This document shows positions 1-8,284 of a stretch of DNA of 64,000 nucleotides, piece by piece. A program made the translations under genes and the position numbers. This DNA comes from an uncultured Desulfovibrio sp. (lineage in GTDB: Bacteria > Desulfobacterota > Desulfovibrionia > Desulfovibrionales > Desulfovibrionaceae), in contig URBN01000002.1 in NCBI GenBank assembly GCA_900546145.1, positions 112,315-176,314 on the forward strand. Direction: 5' to 3'. The number at the start of each line of letters is the position of its first letter. Positions within the stretch are counted from its first letter, which is position 1. Below the pieces are notes generated by a model. The model made no database searches. It worked only from the letters and a program-made list of their open reading frames with translations, and was not told where the DNA came from.

Positions 1-201
1 CAGAACAGTGTGACGACGAGCCTTCGCCCTGGCACGACCGCTTCGACTCCTTACGTCGGTGTCATCCAGTATGATGAGGTGACCATGGAATGCCGTGGCG
101 CCACCAAGGCTGCCGCCATGTCTTCAAGCGACTGCTCCAAGGTCAGCACAACCAGCCGCAAGGAACTCATCCGTTACGACGGCAAGAGCTGGCAGTTCTA
201 A
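1..201 (+). CDS. C-terminal fragment of an unrecognised protein
   Basis: The reading frame is open from the first base and ends at TAA 199-201, so the 5' part lies outside the window. The visible 66 residues are rich in Ser/Thr, contain two Cys and end in DGKSWQF. I do not recognise the family. A strong rho-independent terminator follows 20 bases later, so this is the last gene of its transcription unit. The sequence alone does not say whether it is exported. Confidence 0.6.
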   Translation, partial: QNSVTTSLRPGTTASTPYVGVIQYDEVTMECRGATKAAAMSSSDCSKVSTTSRKELIRYDGKSWQF

Positions 202-222
202 ATTTTTCGTTTGATTGGTAAC

Positions 223-256
223 AAAAAAGGCGGCCCTTCAAGGGCCGCCTTTTTTT
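223..256. terminator. Bidirectional rho-independent terminator
   Basis: AGGCGGCCCT and AGGGCCGCCT form a stem around a 2-base loop, flanked by an A-run on the left and a T-run on the right. It can end both the leftward aroK-like gene and the rightward partial gene. Confidence 0.9.
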
Positions 257-278
257 GTGTCCGACCAGATGCGTTTTG

Positions 279-830
279 CTAGCAGGAAGTGTATTTTTCA
301 GGGAGCTGAGAGATGATCCAGTCGGCACACTGAGACGGTGTGCGGGTAGCGTCGCAGGCAATATCAGCGTACTTCGCGTAGAGTCTGCTGCGTTCCTCGC
401 AGAGGGATTCCAGTGTCTGCCCTTTGGCGATGACAAGTCCGCGCTGGGGATTGCGTGAGACTCTCTCTTCGATGACCCGGAACGGGGCGTCCAGACGCAC
501 GATGAGACCGAGCTCCCGGAGCCGTTTCATTCCCTGATCGCGGTAGACGACCGACCCGCCTGTGGAGATGACAGTGCGGCTGGTACGCAGGGAACGGATG
601 AAGTCCGCTTCCATGTCCAGGAACGCGTCCCTGCTCAGGGCATCGGAAATATCCTGAAGTCTGGTGGCGTATGCCGCCTCTATGAGCGAATCCGTATCGA
701 TAAATGCCCAGCCGAGAGCCCGGGCCAGGGCAACACCTATGGTTGTCTTGCCGCTGCCAGCCATGCCGATGAGGCTTATGCAGGGCAGTGAGGCCTTTGG
801 TTTCTTGAGCAGCTTGACATCTGTGGGCAT
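279..830 (-). CDS. Shikimate-kinase-like P-loop kinase
   Basis: A 183-residue protein of shikimate kinase size. The start is the ATG at 830, preceded by AGGAG at good spacing; an upstream in-frame ATG (881) lacks a ribosome site. Near the N-terminus is the P-loop GMAGSGKTT (about residues 22-30), followed by a DTD motif (about 45) that in this family binds magnesium and substrate, and near the C-terminus ERSRLYAKYAD matches the usual R-x-x-x-Y helix. Two signature spots differ from textbook shikimate kinase: the GGG loop reads GGS (STGGSVVY) and the lid motif reads RGLV rather than RPLL. It could therefore phosphorylate shikimate, or another small alcohol such as homoserine. It stands alone on the minus strand, convergent with the upstream partial gene. 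Confidence 0.75.
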   Translation of the reverse strand: MPTDVKLLKKPKASLPCISLIGMAGSGKTTIGVALARALGWAFIDTDSLIEAAYATRLQDISDALSRDAFLDMEADFIRSLRTSRTVISTGGSVVYRDQGMKRLRELGLIVRLDAPFRVIEERVSRNPQRGLVIAKGQTLESLCEERSRLYAKYADIACDATRTPSQCADWIISQLPEKYTSC

Positions 831-910
831 GAAGTTTCTCCTTTTGTGCCCTGTTTTCAGCCATGCCAGTGAACCTGTCAAGCCATGGGCATCAAACAGG
901 GGCCGGGCAC

Positions 911-939
911 TTGACGTCTTTGAAAGTGCCGTGTAAAAA
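911..939 (+). promoter_or_regulatory. Sigma-70-type promoter of the rpmH operon
   Basis: TTGACG at 911-916, a 17-base spacer and TAAAAA at 934-939. It lies about 120 bases upstream of rpmH and is the only convincing promoter in this divergent gap (831-1062). Confidence 0.6.
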
Positions 940-1062
940 AGTCACTCCATAGCAGAGGGGGGAGACTATCGTCCTGCAGTCAGCCGAAGATTTTTCCCTT
1001 CCCGCTTTGCATCAGATTTTTCATAAAGATTCCCGGATCTCCGGAATATAAGGAGTTTTCAA

Positions 1063-1197
1063 ATGAAAAGAACCTACCAGCCCAGCAAGGTCAGCCGTGC
1101 GCATACCCATGGCTTCCGTACCCGCATGGCCACCAAGAGCGGCCGCGCTCTTATTGCCCGCCGCCGTGCCAAGGGCCGCAAGACCCTGAGCGCCTAG
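1063..1197 (+). CDS. rpmH: Ribosomal protein L34
   Basis: A 44-residue, Arg/Lys-rich protein beginning MKRTYQPSK and ending in KGRKTLSA, the normal length and sequence pattern of L34 of the large ribosomal subunit. An AAGGAG site sits 9 bases before the ATG. It heads the conserved rpmH-rnpA-yidD-yidC-jag-mnmE order found in many bacteria. Confidence 0.97.
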   Translation: MKRTYQPSKVSRAHTHGFRTRMATKSGRALIARRRAKGRKTLSA

Positions 1198-1199
1198 TG

Positions 1200-1616
1200 A
1201 TGGAGGAAACGGACGCCGCCAGGACCGGTTTTCCCCGGCGGGATGGCGTCCGGTATCCGCTGCCGAAAGAAAGTCTGATACGGAAAAACTCTGAATATAC
1301 CCTGTGTTATACGCAGGGGCGCAGGCTCCATACCAGACATTTCCTTCTTTTTGTCCTGCCCGGGGCAGGGGAGCACGACAACGTTCGTATGGGAACCGCT
1401 GTATCCCGTAAAGTCGGGCATGCGGTGGTTCGCAATCGTATAAAACGCCTGTTGCGCGAATGCTTCAGGCTGTATGTCCGCGGGCTTCCCGTGCAGTCTC
1501 GCATTGTTGTTGTCGCCAACCGCAGTGCAGGAAGAGACTGTCTTACGCTTCCCGTTGTTGTTTCCGAGATTAAAAGCGCGCTAGAGAGCTATTTCCGCCT
1601 CAGGGAGGAAAGATGA
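1200..1616 (+). CDS. rnpA: Ribonuclease P protein component
   Basis: Protein subunit of RNase P, which trims 5' leaders from precursor tRNAs. The signature RNRIKRLLRECFR is present near residue 80, and the protein is basic throughout. The start is uncertain: ATG 1200 lies 2 bases after the rpmH stop and a GTG at 1197 overlaps that stop; neither has a clear ribosome site, so translation may be coupled to rpmH. At 138 residues it is somewhat longer than usual because of about 20 extra N-terminal residues. The last bases overlap the start of yidD (ATGA). Confidence 0.93.
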   Translation: MEETDAARTGFPRRDGVRYPLPKESLIRKNSEYTLCYTQGRRLHTRHFLLFVLPGAGEHDNVRMGTAVSRKVGHAVVRNRIKRLLRECFRLYVRGLPVQSRIVVVANRSAGRDCLTLPVVVSEIKSALESYFRLREER

Positions 1617-1858
1617 GGCATTTCTTGCGCGCTTTTTTTGTTTTACCTATCCGCTTTTACAAATTCTTCATCTCTCCGATACTGCCGCCTGCCTGCCGTT
1701 ACTACCCCACCTGCTCTGAATACGCCCTTGAAGCCATCATGACGCATGGCCTTCTGCGCGGCACATGGCTGGCAATCAAGCGGATCGCGCGTTGTAATCC
1801 TTGGGGCGGATCTGGCTACGACCCTGTTCCTCCGCCGCGTCACAAGGATGTCTCCTAA
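1613..1858 (+). CDS. yidD: Membrane protein insertion efficiency factor
   Basis: An 81-residue protein with the hallmark CRYYPTCSEYALEAI and a GGSGYDPVP end, diagnostic for the YidD (haemolytic domain) family, which assists YidC at the inner membrane. The ATG overlaps the rnpA stop and is followed 14 bases later by yidC, the usual arrangement. Confidence 0.96.
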   Translation: MRHFLRAFFVLPIRFYKFFISPILPPACRYYPTCSEYALEAIMTHGLLRGTWLAIKRIARCNPWGGSGYDPVPPPRHKDVS

Positions 1859-1872
1859 GGGGAATACTTTTC

Positions 1873-3531
1873 ATGCAAGACGGTAAAAATCTTATCATTG
1901 CCATCATTCTCTGCCTTATGGTTGTGGTGGGCTGGTCCTACCTTGGCGAAAAAATGGGCTGGGCTCCCAAACAGGATCCCCAGAAAATAGAAGAAGCTCA
2001 GAAGCAGCAGCAGGAACTTGCGGCGAAGCAGAAGGCCGAGGCGGAAGCGAAGGCTCAGGCTGCGGCCAATCCCCTGCCCCTGTTTGAACCTTCCGAAGGG
2101 AAGGACGTGAAAATTTCTACGCCGCTTTATACTGCTACCCTGTATACGGGGGGCGGCATCCTGCGCTCTTTCGAGCTTGATAAGTTCAAGGCTACCGTCG
2201 AAAGAAATTCCCCTGATGTGAACCTGGTCAACAAGGCCTCCGCCGCCATGGCTCCTCTTGGTCTTGTGATCAACGGCCAGCCCTCCTGGAGCAGCGGCCA
2301 GTGGAACACCGACCTCAGAGAAGATATTACTGTACCCGATGGACAGACCCGGACAGTCACCCTTACCGGCAAAATCGGTGATCTGAATGTTGTCCGCGAA
2401 CTGACCTTTGACGCTTCCACCTACGCCATCCGCGAAAAAGTGAAACTGACCCCCTACGGCCAGGCTCCTGTGTCTGTGCGCGTAGGCTACACTGTTGGCG
2501 CAGACGCCAGCAACGCTCATGGCGGTCAGTATGATTCCATGCGCGTGGGCTGGGATGAAGGTGGCAAACTCAAGGAAGAGACCAGTGAGGATACCCTGAA
2601 GAATGGCGTCATGGCCACGGGTGATATCCTCTGGGGCGGTGCCATGAGCACCTACTTCCTGGCTGGCGTCATCCCCGGCAATGCCACGGGGGTCACCTTC
2701 AAAGGTGTTCTGCAGAACGGCGTTTATCGTGCGGCTCTTGAACAGGCTCCGATTACCGTTTCTCCCGGACAGGAATCTGTTGTTTCCGTGTCTTACTGGT
2801 TCGGTCCAAAGGATCGCAAGATGATGGCTGCGGCCAGCGAGGAACTCGCCAAGAGTGTAGACCTGGGCATGTTCAGCATTATCGCCAAAGGTCTGCTCTG
2901 GATTCTTGAATTTTTCCACAAATACGTGGGCAACTGGGGCGTTGCCATCATTCTCCTGACAATCCTTATTAAGGTTGTCTTCTGGCCTCTGACGGCGAAG
3001 AGCTATTCCTCCATGGAAAAGATGAAGGAACTCGGACCCATGATGCAGAAGATCAAGGATAAGTATAAGGACGACAAGGAAGCCATGAACAAGGAAGTCA
3101 TGGCTCTGTACAAGACCTACGGCGTGAATCCCGCCAGCGGATGTCTTCCCCTGCTTATTCAGATGCCAGTGTTCTTCGGCCTGTATCAGGCTCTTCTGAC
3201 GTCCATTGAACTCAGGCACGCCGACTTTATCACGTACCTGCCCTTCACGGATAAACTCTGGCTTGTCGACCTGTCCGCCAGGGATCCCTTCTACATTACG
3301 CCCATCATTATGGGCATCACTATGCTTTTGCAGCAGCGCCTTACGCCTCAGGCCATGGATCCGCGCCAGCAGAAGATCATGATGGTTCTCCCCATCGTGT
3401 TTACGTTCCTTTTCCTGGCTTTCCCCTCCGGCCTGGTTATCTACTGGCTCTGCAACAACGTCATCTCCATTGGCCAGCAATGGTGGATGCTGCATAAGGG
3501 CTCGAAGAAGAAGCACGCAAAAGCACGCTAG
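1873..3531 (+). CDS. yidC: Membrane protein insertase YidC/Oxa1
   Basis: A 552-residue insertase that integrates membrane proteins alone or with SecYEG. The chosen ATG (1873) follows AAGGGGA; reading frames further upstream overlap yidD and lack a ribosome site. The order is: N-terminal membrane anchor (NLIIAIILCLMVVVGWSYL), an Ala/Gln/Lys-rich linker, a large periplasmic domain (about 75-330), then the conserved five-helix core with YKTYGVNPASGCLPLLIQMP and a Lys-rich cytoplasmic tail. The long periplasmic domain is typical of Gram-negatives. Confidence 0.97.
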   Translation: MQDGKNLIIAIILCLMVVVGWSYLGEKMGWAPKQDPQKIEEAQKQQQELAAKQKAEAEAKAQAAANPLPLFEPSEGKDVKISTPLYTATLYTGGGILRSFELDKFKATVERNSPDVNLVNKASAAMAPLGLVINGQPSWSSGQWNTDLREDITVPDGQTRTVTLTGKIGDLNVVRELTFDASTYAIREKVKLTPYGQAPVSVRVGYTVGADASNAHGGQYDSMRVGWDEGGKLKEETSEDTLKNGVMATGDILWGGAMSTYFLAGVIPGNATGVTFKGVLQNGVYRAALEQAPITVSPGQESVVSVSYWFGPKDRKMMAAASEELAKSVDLGMFSIIAKGLLWILEFFHKYVGNWGVAIILLTILIKVVFWPLTAKSYSSMEKMKELGPMMQKIKDKYKDDKEAMNKEVMALYKTYGVNPASGCLPLLIQMPVFFGLYQALLTSIELRHADFITYLPFTDKLWLVDLSARDPFYITPIIMGITMLLQQRLTPQAMDPRQQKIMMVLPIVFTFLFLAFPSGLVIYWLCNNVISIGQQWWMLHKGSKKKHAKAR

Positions 3532-3541
3532 GGAGGAGGTC

Positions 3542-4477
3542 ATGGAAGGATTCAAGGAATTCCATGGCAAGAATCTTGATGCGGCCATAAAGGATGCCTG
3601 TTCATACTTTGATACCAGCCGGGAGCGTCTCGAAATTGAGATTCTTCAGGATGCCAGAAGCGGTATTTTCGGTATAGTCGGGGCCCGCAAGGCAATTATA
3701 CGCGCCCGCCGCGCCCGTCTCAGGGATGCTGTGGAAAGCGTGCTTGGTGAGCATTACGGCCACAGGGAAACTCCTGCTGAGGCCGTTCCGGCACAATCCG
3801 AAAAGAGGGAGCCACCGGCTCCCGCCGCTGAAGGAGCCCCTGAAGTCCAGAATCCTCCGGCGGCTCCGTCTCCTGAGCCGCTGAAGGAACCTCCTGTTCT
3901 GACGCCCCCTGATTCCAGGCAGGAAAGCGTACCCGCAGAGGATGAAGGCGCCGGGGAGGAACCGGCTGATCCGGAGGACTCTCAGCACTTCACTCCCTTT
4001 GAGGAAGTTGATCCGGCTATTGCGGAAAAAGAGGCCCTTGAGGTCATACGCAACCTGATCCGGCCCATTATCGGAACAGAGGCTGAACTCAGGGCCAGCG
4101 TTGGTGTCTCCCGCATTCAGGTCAGCGTGAACGGCGTGGACGACTGCGGACTGCTCATTGGGCGTGAAGGCATGACGCTCGCCGCCATCCAGTACTTCGC
4201 TTCCCGTATCGTCTCCAGGAAACTGCAGGCTTCCATACGCGTTCAGCTTGACGTGGGAGACTACCGGGAACGTCAGGGCGAGAAACTGAGGGAATTGGCT
4301 CTGGCTCTGGCCGAGAAGGTCAGGCAGACCGGACATCCGCTTTCCACACGTCCCCTGTGTTCCTATCACAGGCGCATTGTGCATTTGTGCCTGAAGAATG
4401 TGGAGGGGATCCAGACGCGCAGTCAGGGAGAGGGTGCCAAGAAGCGCGTTGTTATTATGCGCAGGAAGCCGGAGTAG
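3542..4477 (+). CDS. jag: Jag/KhpB-type RNA-binding protein
   Basis: A 311-residue protein with a Jag N-terminal domain (FKEFHGKNLDAAIKDAC, then a SGIFGIVGARKAII stretch), an acidic Pro/Glu-rich linker (about 80-160), a KH domain with the GREGMTLAAIQY loop, and an R3H domain near the end (RPLCSYHRRIVH). The family binds small RNAs and mRNAs. The start follows GGGAGGAGG 10 bases after yidC, so it is cotranscribed with yidC. mnmE follows after 6 bases. Confidence 0.93.
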   Translation: MEGFKEFHGKNLDAAIKDACSYFDTSRERLEIEILQDARSGIFGIVGARKAIIRARRARLRDAVESVLGEHYGHRETPAEAVPAQSEKREPPAPAAEGAPEVQNPPAAPSPEPLKEPPVLTPPDSRQESVPAEDEGAGEEPADPEDSQHFTPFEEVDPAIAEKEALEVIRNLIRPIIGTEAELRASVGVSRIQVSVNGVDDCGLLIGREGMTLAAIQYFASRIVSRKLQASIRVQLDVGDYRERQGEKLRELALALAEKVRQTGHPLSTRPLCSYHRRIVHLCLKNVEGIQTRSQGEGAKKRVVIMRRKPE

Positions 4478-4483
4478 GGCGGT

Positions 4484-5896
4484 ATGACGAAACAATCTTC
4501 TGGAGAAACGACCATCGCTGCCCAGGCCACGGCCCAGGGTAGCGGGGCCATAGCAATCGTCCGCCTCTCCGGTCCGGCTTCTCTCGATATTGTGCGCAGA
4601 ATATTCCGGCCGGCTTCGGGTAACACAGACAAATTCGTTCCCTGGAAGTTACGCCATGGACGCGTGCTCGATGCGGACGGGGAGCCTCTGGATGATGTCC
4701 TTTGTGTTTTCATGCCTGCGCCGCATACGTATACGGGGGAGGACTGCGCCGAAATACAATGCCATGGCGGTCAGGCTGTCGTAAATCAGATCCTGTCTTC
4801 CTGCATCGCGGCTGGGGCCGAGCCGGCGCGCCGCGGCGAATTTTCCTACAGGGCCTTTCTCAATGGAAGAATGGATCTGAGTCAGGCCGAGGCAGTGGCA
4901 GAGATGATCTCCGCTCCCGGCAGAGAAGCCATGCGGCTTTCCCTGAAGCGTCTGGACGGTACGCTCGGCCGGCGGGTGGACGAAGTGCGTGAAAGCCTTG
5001 AAGAGTGCCGGGTACAGATGAGCCTCGCCGTGGATTTCCCTGATGACGAGGTGGAGACTCTGCCCCGTGATCATTTTGCAGACGTCGTACGGAATGCGGT
5101 TTCCTCTCTCGGGAGACTGCTTACGGGGGCACGCAGGGCCAGACTGGTGGAAAAAGGCGCCCATGTCGTTTTGGCAGGAGAAGTGAACGCCGGCAAGTCC
5201 AGCCTCATGAATGCTCTGCTCGGGCGCAGCCGTGCCCTTGTCACCAGCATACCCGGTACGACACGGGACTTTCTTGAGGAAGATTTGGAACTGAACGGGC
5301 TGCCTGTGCGTATTGTCGATACGGCTGGTCTGCGTTCTGCCAGTGACCCCGTGGAAGCTCTGGGCATTGAGTCGAGCCGAAGGCAGATTGGAGACGCTGA
5401 CTGTCTTCTTTTTGTGGTAGACGGAGCGGCTAACACCGACCCTGAGGCCTATCTCCGCTCGGATGTTTTTCTCGATGCCTGGAAAAAAAGCGGGACATGT
5501 CCGTTTCTGCTCGTCTGGAACAAGACGGATCTCAGACCTGCTCCTTCTTTCCTGAAAGACTGGAAGGGAGACGGCTCGCGTCCGGCAGCCTGCGTCGCCA
5601 TTTCCGCCGAAAAAAGTGTTAATCTTGACGCACTTGCTGAGAGCGTACGGTCTTTCCTCATAAAAGACGCACCTCAGGGAGAAGATGTCGCTCCGAACAT
5701 ACGTCAGACAACGTCACTTGAGGCAGCCCTGAATGAATTAAACGGGCTTTTAGGTGACATTGCTGATGGATTGCCATATGATGTTCTTTCGGTCAGGCTC
5801 GATCTTGCCTGTGTGCATCTGCGGGATGTTGTCGGTCTCGGAACTTCGCAAGATGTCCTGAACCGTGTTTTTTCAAGTTTCTGCATCGGCAAATGA
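4484..5896 (+). CDS. mnmE: tRNA modification GTPase MnmE (TrmE)
   Basis: A 470-residue GTPase that works with MnmG to build cmnm5U at the wobble position of certain tRNAs. It has an N-terminal formyl-THF-binding domain, a helical domain split by the G domain, and G motifs GEVNAGKSS, GTTRDF, DTAGLR and NKTD. The terminal CIGK contains the conserved catalytic Cys. Length and order are canonical. MnmG is not in the window. Confidence 0.97.
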   Translation: MTKQSSGETTIAAQATAQGSGAIAIVRLSGPASLDIVRRIFRPASGNTDKFVPWKLRHGRVLDADGEPLDDVLCVFMPAPHTYTGEDCAEIQCHGGQAVVNQILSSCIAAGAEPARRGEFSYRAFLNGRMDLSQAEAVAEMISAPGREAMRLSLKRLDGTLGRRVDEVRESLEECRVQMSLAVDFPDDEVETLPRDHFADVVRNAVSSLGRLLTGARRARLVEKGAHVVLAGEVNAGKSSLMNALLGRSRALVTSIPGTTRDFLEEDLELNGLPVRIVDTAGLRSASDPVEALGIESSRRQIGDADCLLFVVDGAANTDPEAYLRSDVFLDAWKKSGTCPFLLVWNKTDLRPAPSFLKDWKGDGSRPAACVAISAEKSVNLDALAESVRSFLIKDAPQGEDVAPNIRQTTSLEAALNELNGLLGDIADGLPYDVLSVRLDLACVHLRDVVGLGTSQDVLNRVFSSFCIGK

Positions 5897-5951
5897 TGCA
5901 TCAGCTCGGTCCGGCCATCTGAGGCAGCTCTGAGTAAGGCGGGTGGTAGCA

Positions 5952-6566
5952 ATGGACCTTGATGTGTATCGCAGAAGGATGAGCAGCGAGGAAATCAACG
6001 CCCTTCCCCTCGTTCATTATGAAGGACCGATCACGCTGATCCGCACGACTGGCGAACTCGCGAAGGCCATTGAGGACATTGGACAGGATCCCGTGCTCGG
6101 CTTTGATACGGAGACGCGTCCGACATTCCGCAAAGGGCGGGTGAATCCGCCGGCGCTTATCCAGCTGGCTACGGCGGGACATGTGTACCTGATCCAGCTT
6201 TCCTGGCTCCCGCTGGGACAGGCTCTTACCTCCGTATTTGCCAATCCCCATCAAATCAAGGCCGGGGTCGGCATCGGTGAGGATATGCGTGAACTGGCCA
6301 AACTTTACCCTTTCACGCCGGCGGGACACGTAGATCTTGGACGCATTGCCTACCAGCATAAAATCTGGAGCAGGGGCCTTAGGCCGCTCACGGCGAACTT
6401 CTTCAGACAGCGCATTTCCAAAGGATCTCAGTGTTCAAACTGGAGCCTCAGGGAACTGAGCGAGAAGCAGATGGTTTATGCTGCCACGGACGCCTGGATA
6501 GGCCGCCGCCTTTTCATGAAGATGCGGGACCTCGGGCTTGTGGATACACTTGCCCAGGAACCCTGA
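5952..6566 (+). CDS. 3'-5' exonuclease of the DEDDy/RNase D-like family
   Basis: A 204-residue protein with the four acidic residues of DEDD nucleases: GFDTET (exo I), the IGEDMREL region (exo II) and YAATDAW (exo III, Y-type). It lacks the HRDC domains of full RNase D and resembles small stand-alone 3'-5' exonucleases that act on RNA or DNA ends. The ATG at 5952 is preferred over an upstream in-frame GTG at 5943. It lies 55 bases downstream of mnmE on the same strand and is probably cotranscribed. Confidence 0.85.
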   Translation: MDLDVYRRRMSSEEINALPLVHYEGPITLIRTTGELAKAIEDIGQDPVLGFDTETRPTFRKGRVNPPALIQLATAGHVYLIQLSWLPLGQALTSVFANPHQIKAGVGIGEDMRELAKLYPFTPAGHVDLGRIAYQHKIWSRGLRPLTANFFRQRISKGSQCSNWSLRELSEKQMVYAATDAWIGRRLFMKMRDLGLVDTLAQEP

Positions 6567-6593
6567 TTGTTCGTCCATGGACGTAACTGACGT

Positions 6594-7553
6594 ATGAAAG
6601 AAGACCGGAGAGATACGAACCCAGAGGCCGTGGCTGTCCTGACAGCCGGTGAGGCGGATGACGGGTGTCGTGTTGACGCCCTTCTTTCCCGGCTTGTTCC
6701 GGGTATGGGTGTGCGCGGCAGGCGCAGGTTTTTAAAGGAAGGAAGGGCGCTTCTGAACGGGCGTCCCGTGAAAGCCGGAACCTCAGTGCGCGCGGGAGAC
6801 CGTCTGGAAATCGTGCCGCAGAAGGTGTCTTCCTCCTCCATGCCTGAGGCAAGGCTTCTGACCCGCAGAGGTGGCTTCTGCGTTTTTTTCAAGCCAGCGC
6901 TTCTGCACACGGTTGCCCTGGCCGGCAGCGGAGAAGGAGCCGGCGCCAGCCTGGAAGGGCAGATCACAGGCCTGCTTGGAGGTCAGAAATGCTGTCTTCT
7001 CCAGCGCCTTGATTTTTCCACGTCGGGCCTGGTCTGCGGGGCTACAGATGAAGATTCTGCGTCTCTCTTCAGAACTTCTGAACGGGAAGGCCGTGTAAAA
7101 AAATGCTATGTCTGCCTGCTGGAAGGCCGTGCCACAGAGAATGTTCATGTCAGACGGCGCCTTGTTTCCTCGGGCGGTGCCGCCGTGCGCGTGCTCCCCG
7201 AGGATGATCCCAATCCGGTACGGTCAACGTTTTTTCATCCTCTTCTTTCCTTTACAGAGGCCGAATGCCGGCCTGAAGGCAGCCGGGAAAGAATGATTAC
7301 CCTGGCCGGCTGCGTCATACACCGGGGCTTCCGTCATCAGATTCGCGCCCATGCCGCGTCTCTTGGGCTGCCTCTTTATGGTGACACGCTTTACGGAGGA
7401 AAAAAGGCCGGATGGGGACTGCCTTTTTATCTGCATCATGGTTTTCTCTCCTTCGGCGGCATGACGTTCAGCGTTTCCCCGGACTGGGAGCTGGCATCCT
7501 TTATTCAAAAAAAAGCCTGCGAATGGTTTACAGAGTGCGCTGGAAAGGGCTAA
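6594..7553 (+). CDS. RluA-family RNA pseudouridine synthase
   Basis: A 319-residue protein with an N-terminal S4 RNA-binding domain (about 20-80; RVDALLSRL, FLKEGRALLNGRPV) and a RluA-type catalytic domain. The catalytic Asp is in RLDFSTSG and a second conserved block HQIRAHAASLGLPLYGD is near the end. Such enzymes isomerise uridines in rRNA or tRNA; the precise target cannot be read from sequence. A Ser replaces the more usual Thr in the RLDxxTSG loop context only at a variable position, so activity is expected. Confidence 0.88.
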   Translation: MKEDRRDTNPEAVAVLTAGEADDGCRVDALLSRLVPGMGVRGRRRFLKEGRALLNGRPVKAGTSVRAGDRLEIVPQKVSSSSMPEARLLTRRGGFCVFFKPALLHTVALAGSGEGAGASLEGQITGLLGGQKCCLLQRLDFSTSGLVCGATDEDSASLFRTSEREGRVKKCYVCLLEGRATENVHVRRRLVSSGGAAVRVLPEDDPNPVRSTFFHPLLSFTEAECRPEGSRERMITLAGCVIHRGFRHQIRAHAASLGLPLYGDTLYGGKKAGWGLPFYLHHGFLSFGGMTFSVSPDWELASFIQKKACEWFTECAGKG

Positions 7554-7564
7554 CTTAGCCGGGA

Positions 7565-7604
7565 TGTTACAAAAGTGCTACAATAGTGTCACAAATGTGA
7601 AACA
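7565..7604 (+). promoter_or_regulatory. Candidate Pho box: four 7-bp repeats spaced 11 bp
   Basis: TGTTACA (7565), TGCTACA (7576), TGTCACA (7587) and TGAAACA (7598) repeat with an exact 11-base period and 4-base spacers. PhoB sites are tandem 7-bp direct repeats with 4-base AT-rich spacers, so spacing and sequence both fit. The array lies 54 bases before the start of the DUF47-pit phosphate uptake operon, which supports phosphate control. A TACAAT at 7579 and a CATTAT just downstream of the array are possible -10 elements. Confidence 0.7.
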
Positions 7605-7657
7605 TTATTGCTGCAGACCGGTTGAGACAGAGCTCCGGGATTGCAGGGGAGATTGAT

Positions 7658-8284
7658 ATGCTGCCTTCCTTCCTGCCTAAAACGATTCCATTTTTTGAAA
7701 TGCTCGAAGAGCAGAGCAAGTTGCTCTGCTCGGTTTCCCATGAGGTCAGCCTGCTTTTCAGCGGAAAGAGTGAGCCCGAGGCTTGCGGCGGTGCCGTGGC
7801 CCGGCTCGAAGCTGAGGCTGATCAGAAACACAGAAATATCGTCCGTGCTCTTTCACAAACGTTTATCACACCCATCGACCGGGAAGACATCCTGCGTATA
7901 GATCAGGGGCAGGAGGAATGCATAGACCGCCTGCAGGGCCTGGTGACGAGAGTTATTGTCAGCGGGTTTGACCGCATCCGTTTTCCCGCTGCCAAGATCG
8001 TCCAGAACATCGATGCTATGCTTGAACTGACGGGCCTCATGCTTGATGGACTTTCGAAGAGGAAAGACTGTCACAAGACGAGGGTCTTCCGTTCCCTAAA
8101 GGAGGAATGCGACAGCGTTCTGGCCGTGGGGCTGGCTGAACTCATGGATCCTCAGGGCGATCACCCCGCCGAACTCATTGACGTGATAAAGTGGAGCCGG
8201 ATTTACGACAAACTCGAGACTGTGCTCGATCAGGTGAACAGTCTTTCCGAAGCTCTTGAAGAAGCGGTACTGAAAAATGCTTGA
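7658..8284 (+). CDS. DUF47 (PhoU-like) partner of the Pit phosphate transporter
   Basis: A 208-residue, largely helical cytoplasmic protein of the DUF47/PhoU-like family (pattern FFEMLEEQSKLL near the start, acidic and His residues in central helices such as EEECIDRL-type segments). These proteins are usually encoded directly before a Pit transporter and modulate it. The ATG at 7658 has AGGGGAGA 6 bases upstream. Its last 8 bases overlap pit, implying coupled translation. Confidence 0.88.
   Translation: MLPSFLPKTIPFFEMLEEQSKLLCSVSHEVSLLFSGKSEPEACGGAVARLEAEADQKHRNIVRALSQTFITPIDREDILRIDQGQEECIDRLQGLVTRVIVSGFDRIRFPAAKIVQNIDAMLELTGLMLDGLSKRKDCHKTRVFRSLKEECDSVLAVGLAELMDPQGDHPAELIDVIKWSRIYDKLETVLDQVNSLSEALEEAVLKNA

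Noticed and set aside
831..1062. Replication origin next to rpmH
   Set aside because: rpmH often lies near dnaA, but no DnaA boxes or dnaA gene are visible here.
1855..3588. 577-codon open frame antisense to yidC
   Set aside because: It mirrors codons of a clear yidC gene, has no ribosome site and no recognisable motifs; long antisense frames are expected in GC-rich DNA.
7565..7604. CRISPR-like tandem repeats
   Set aside because: Units are 7 bp with 4-bp spacers, far too short for CRISPR; they fit a Pho box.
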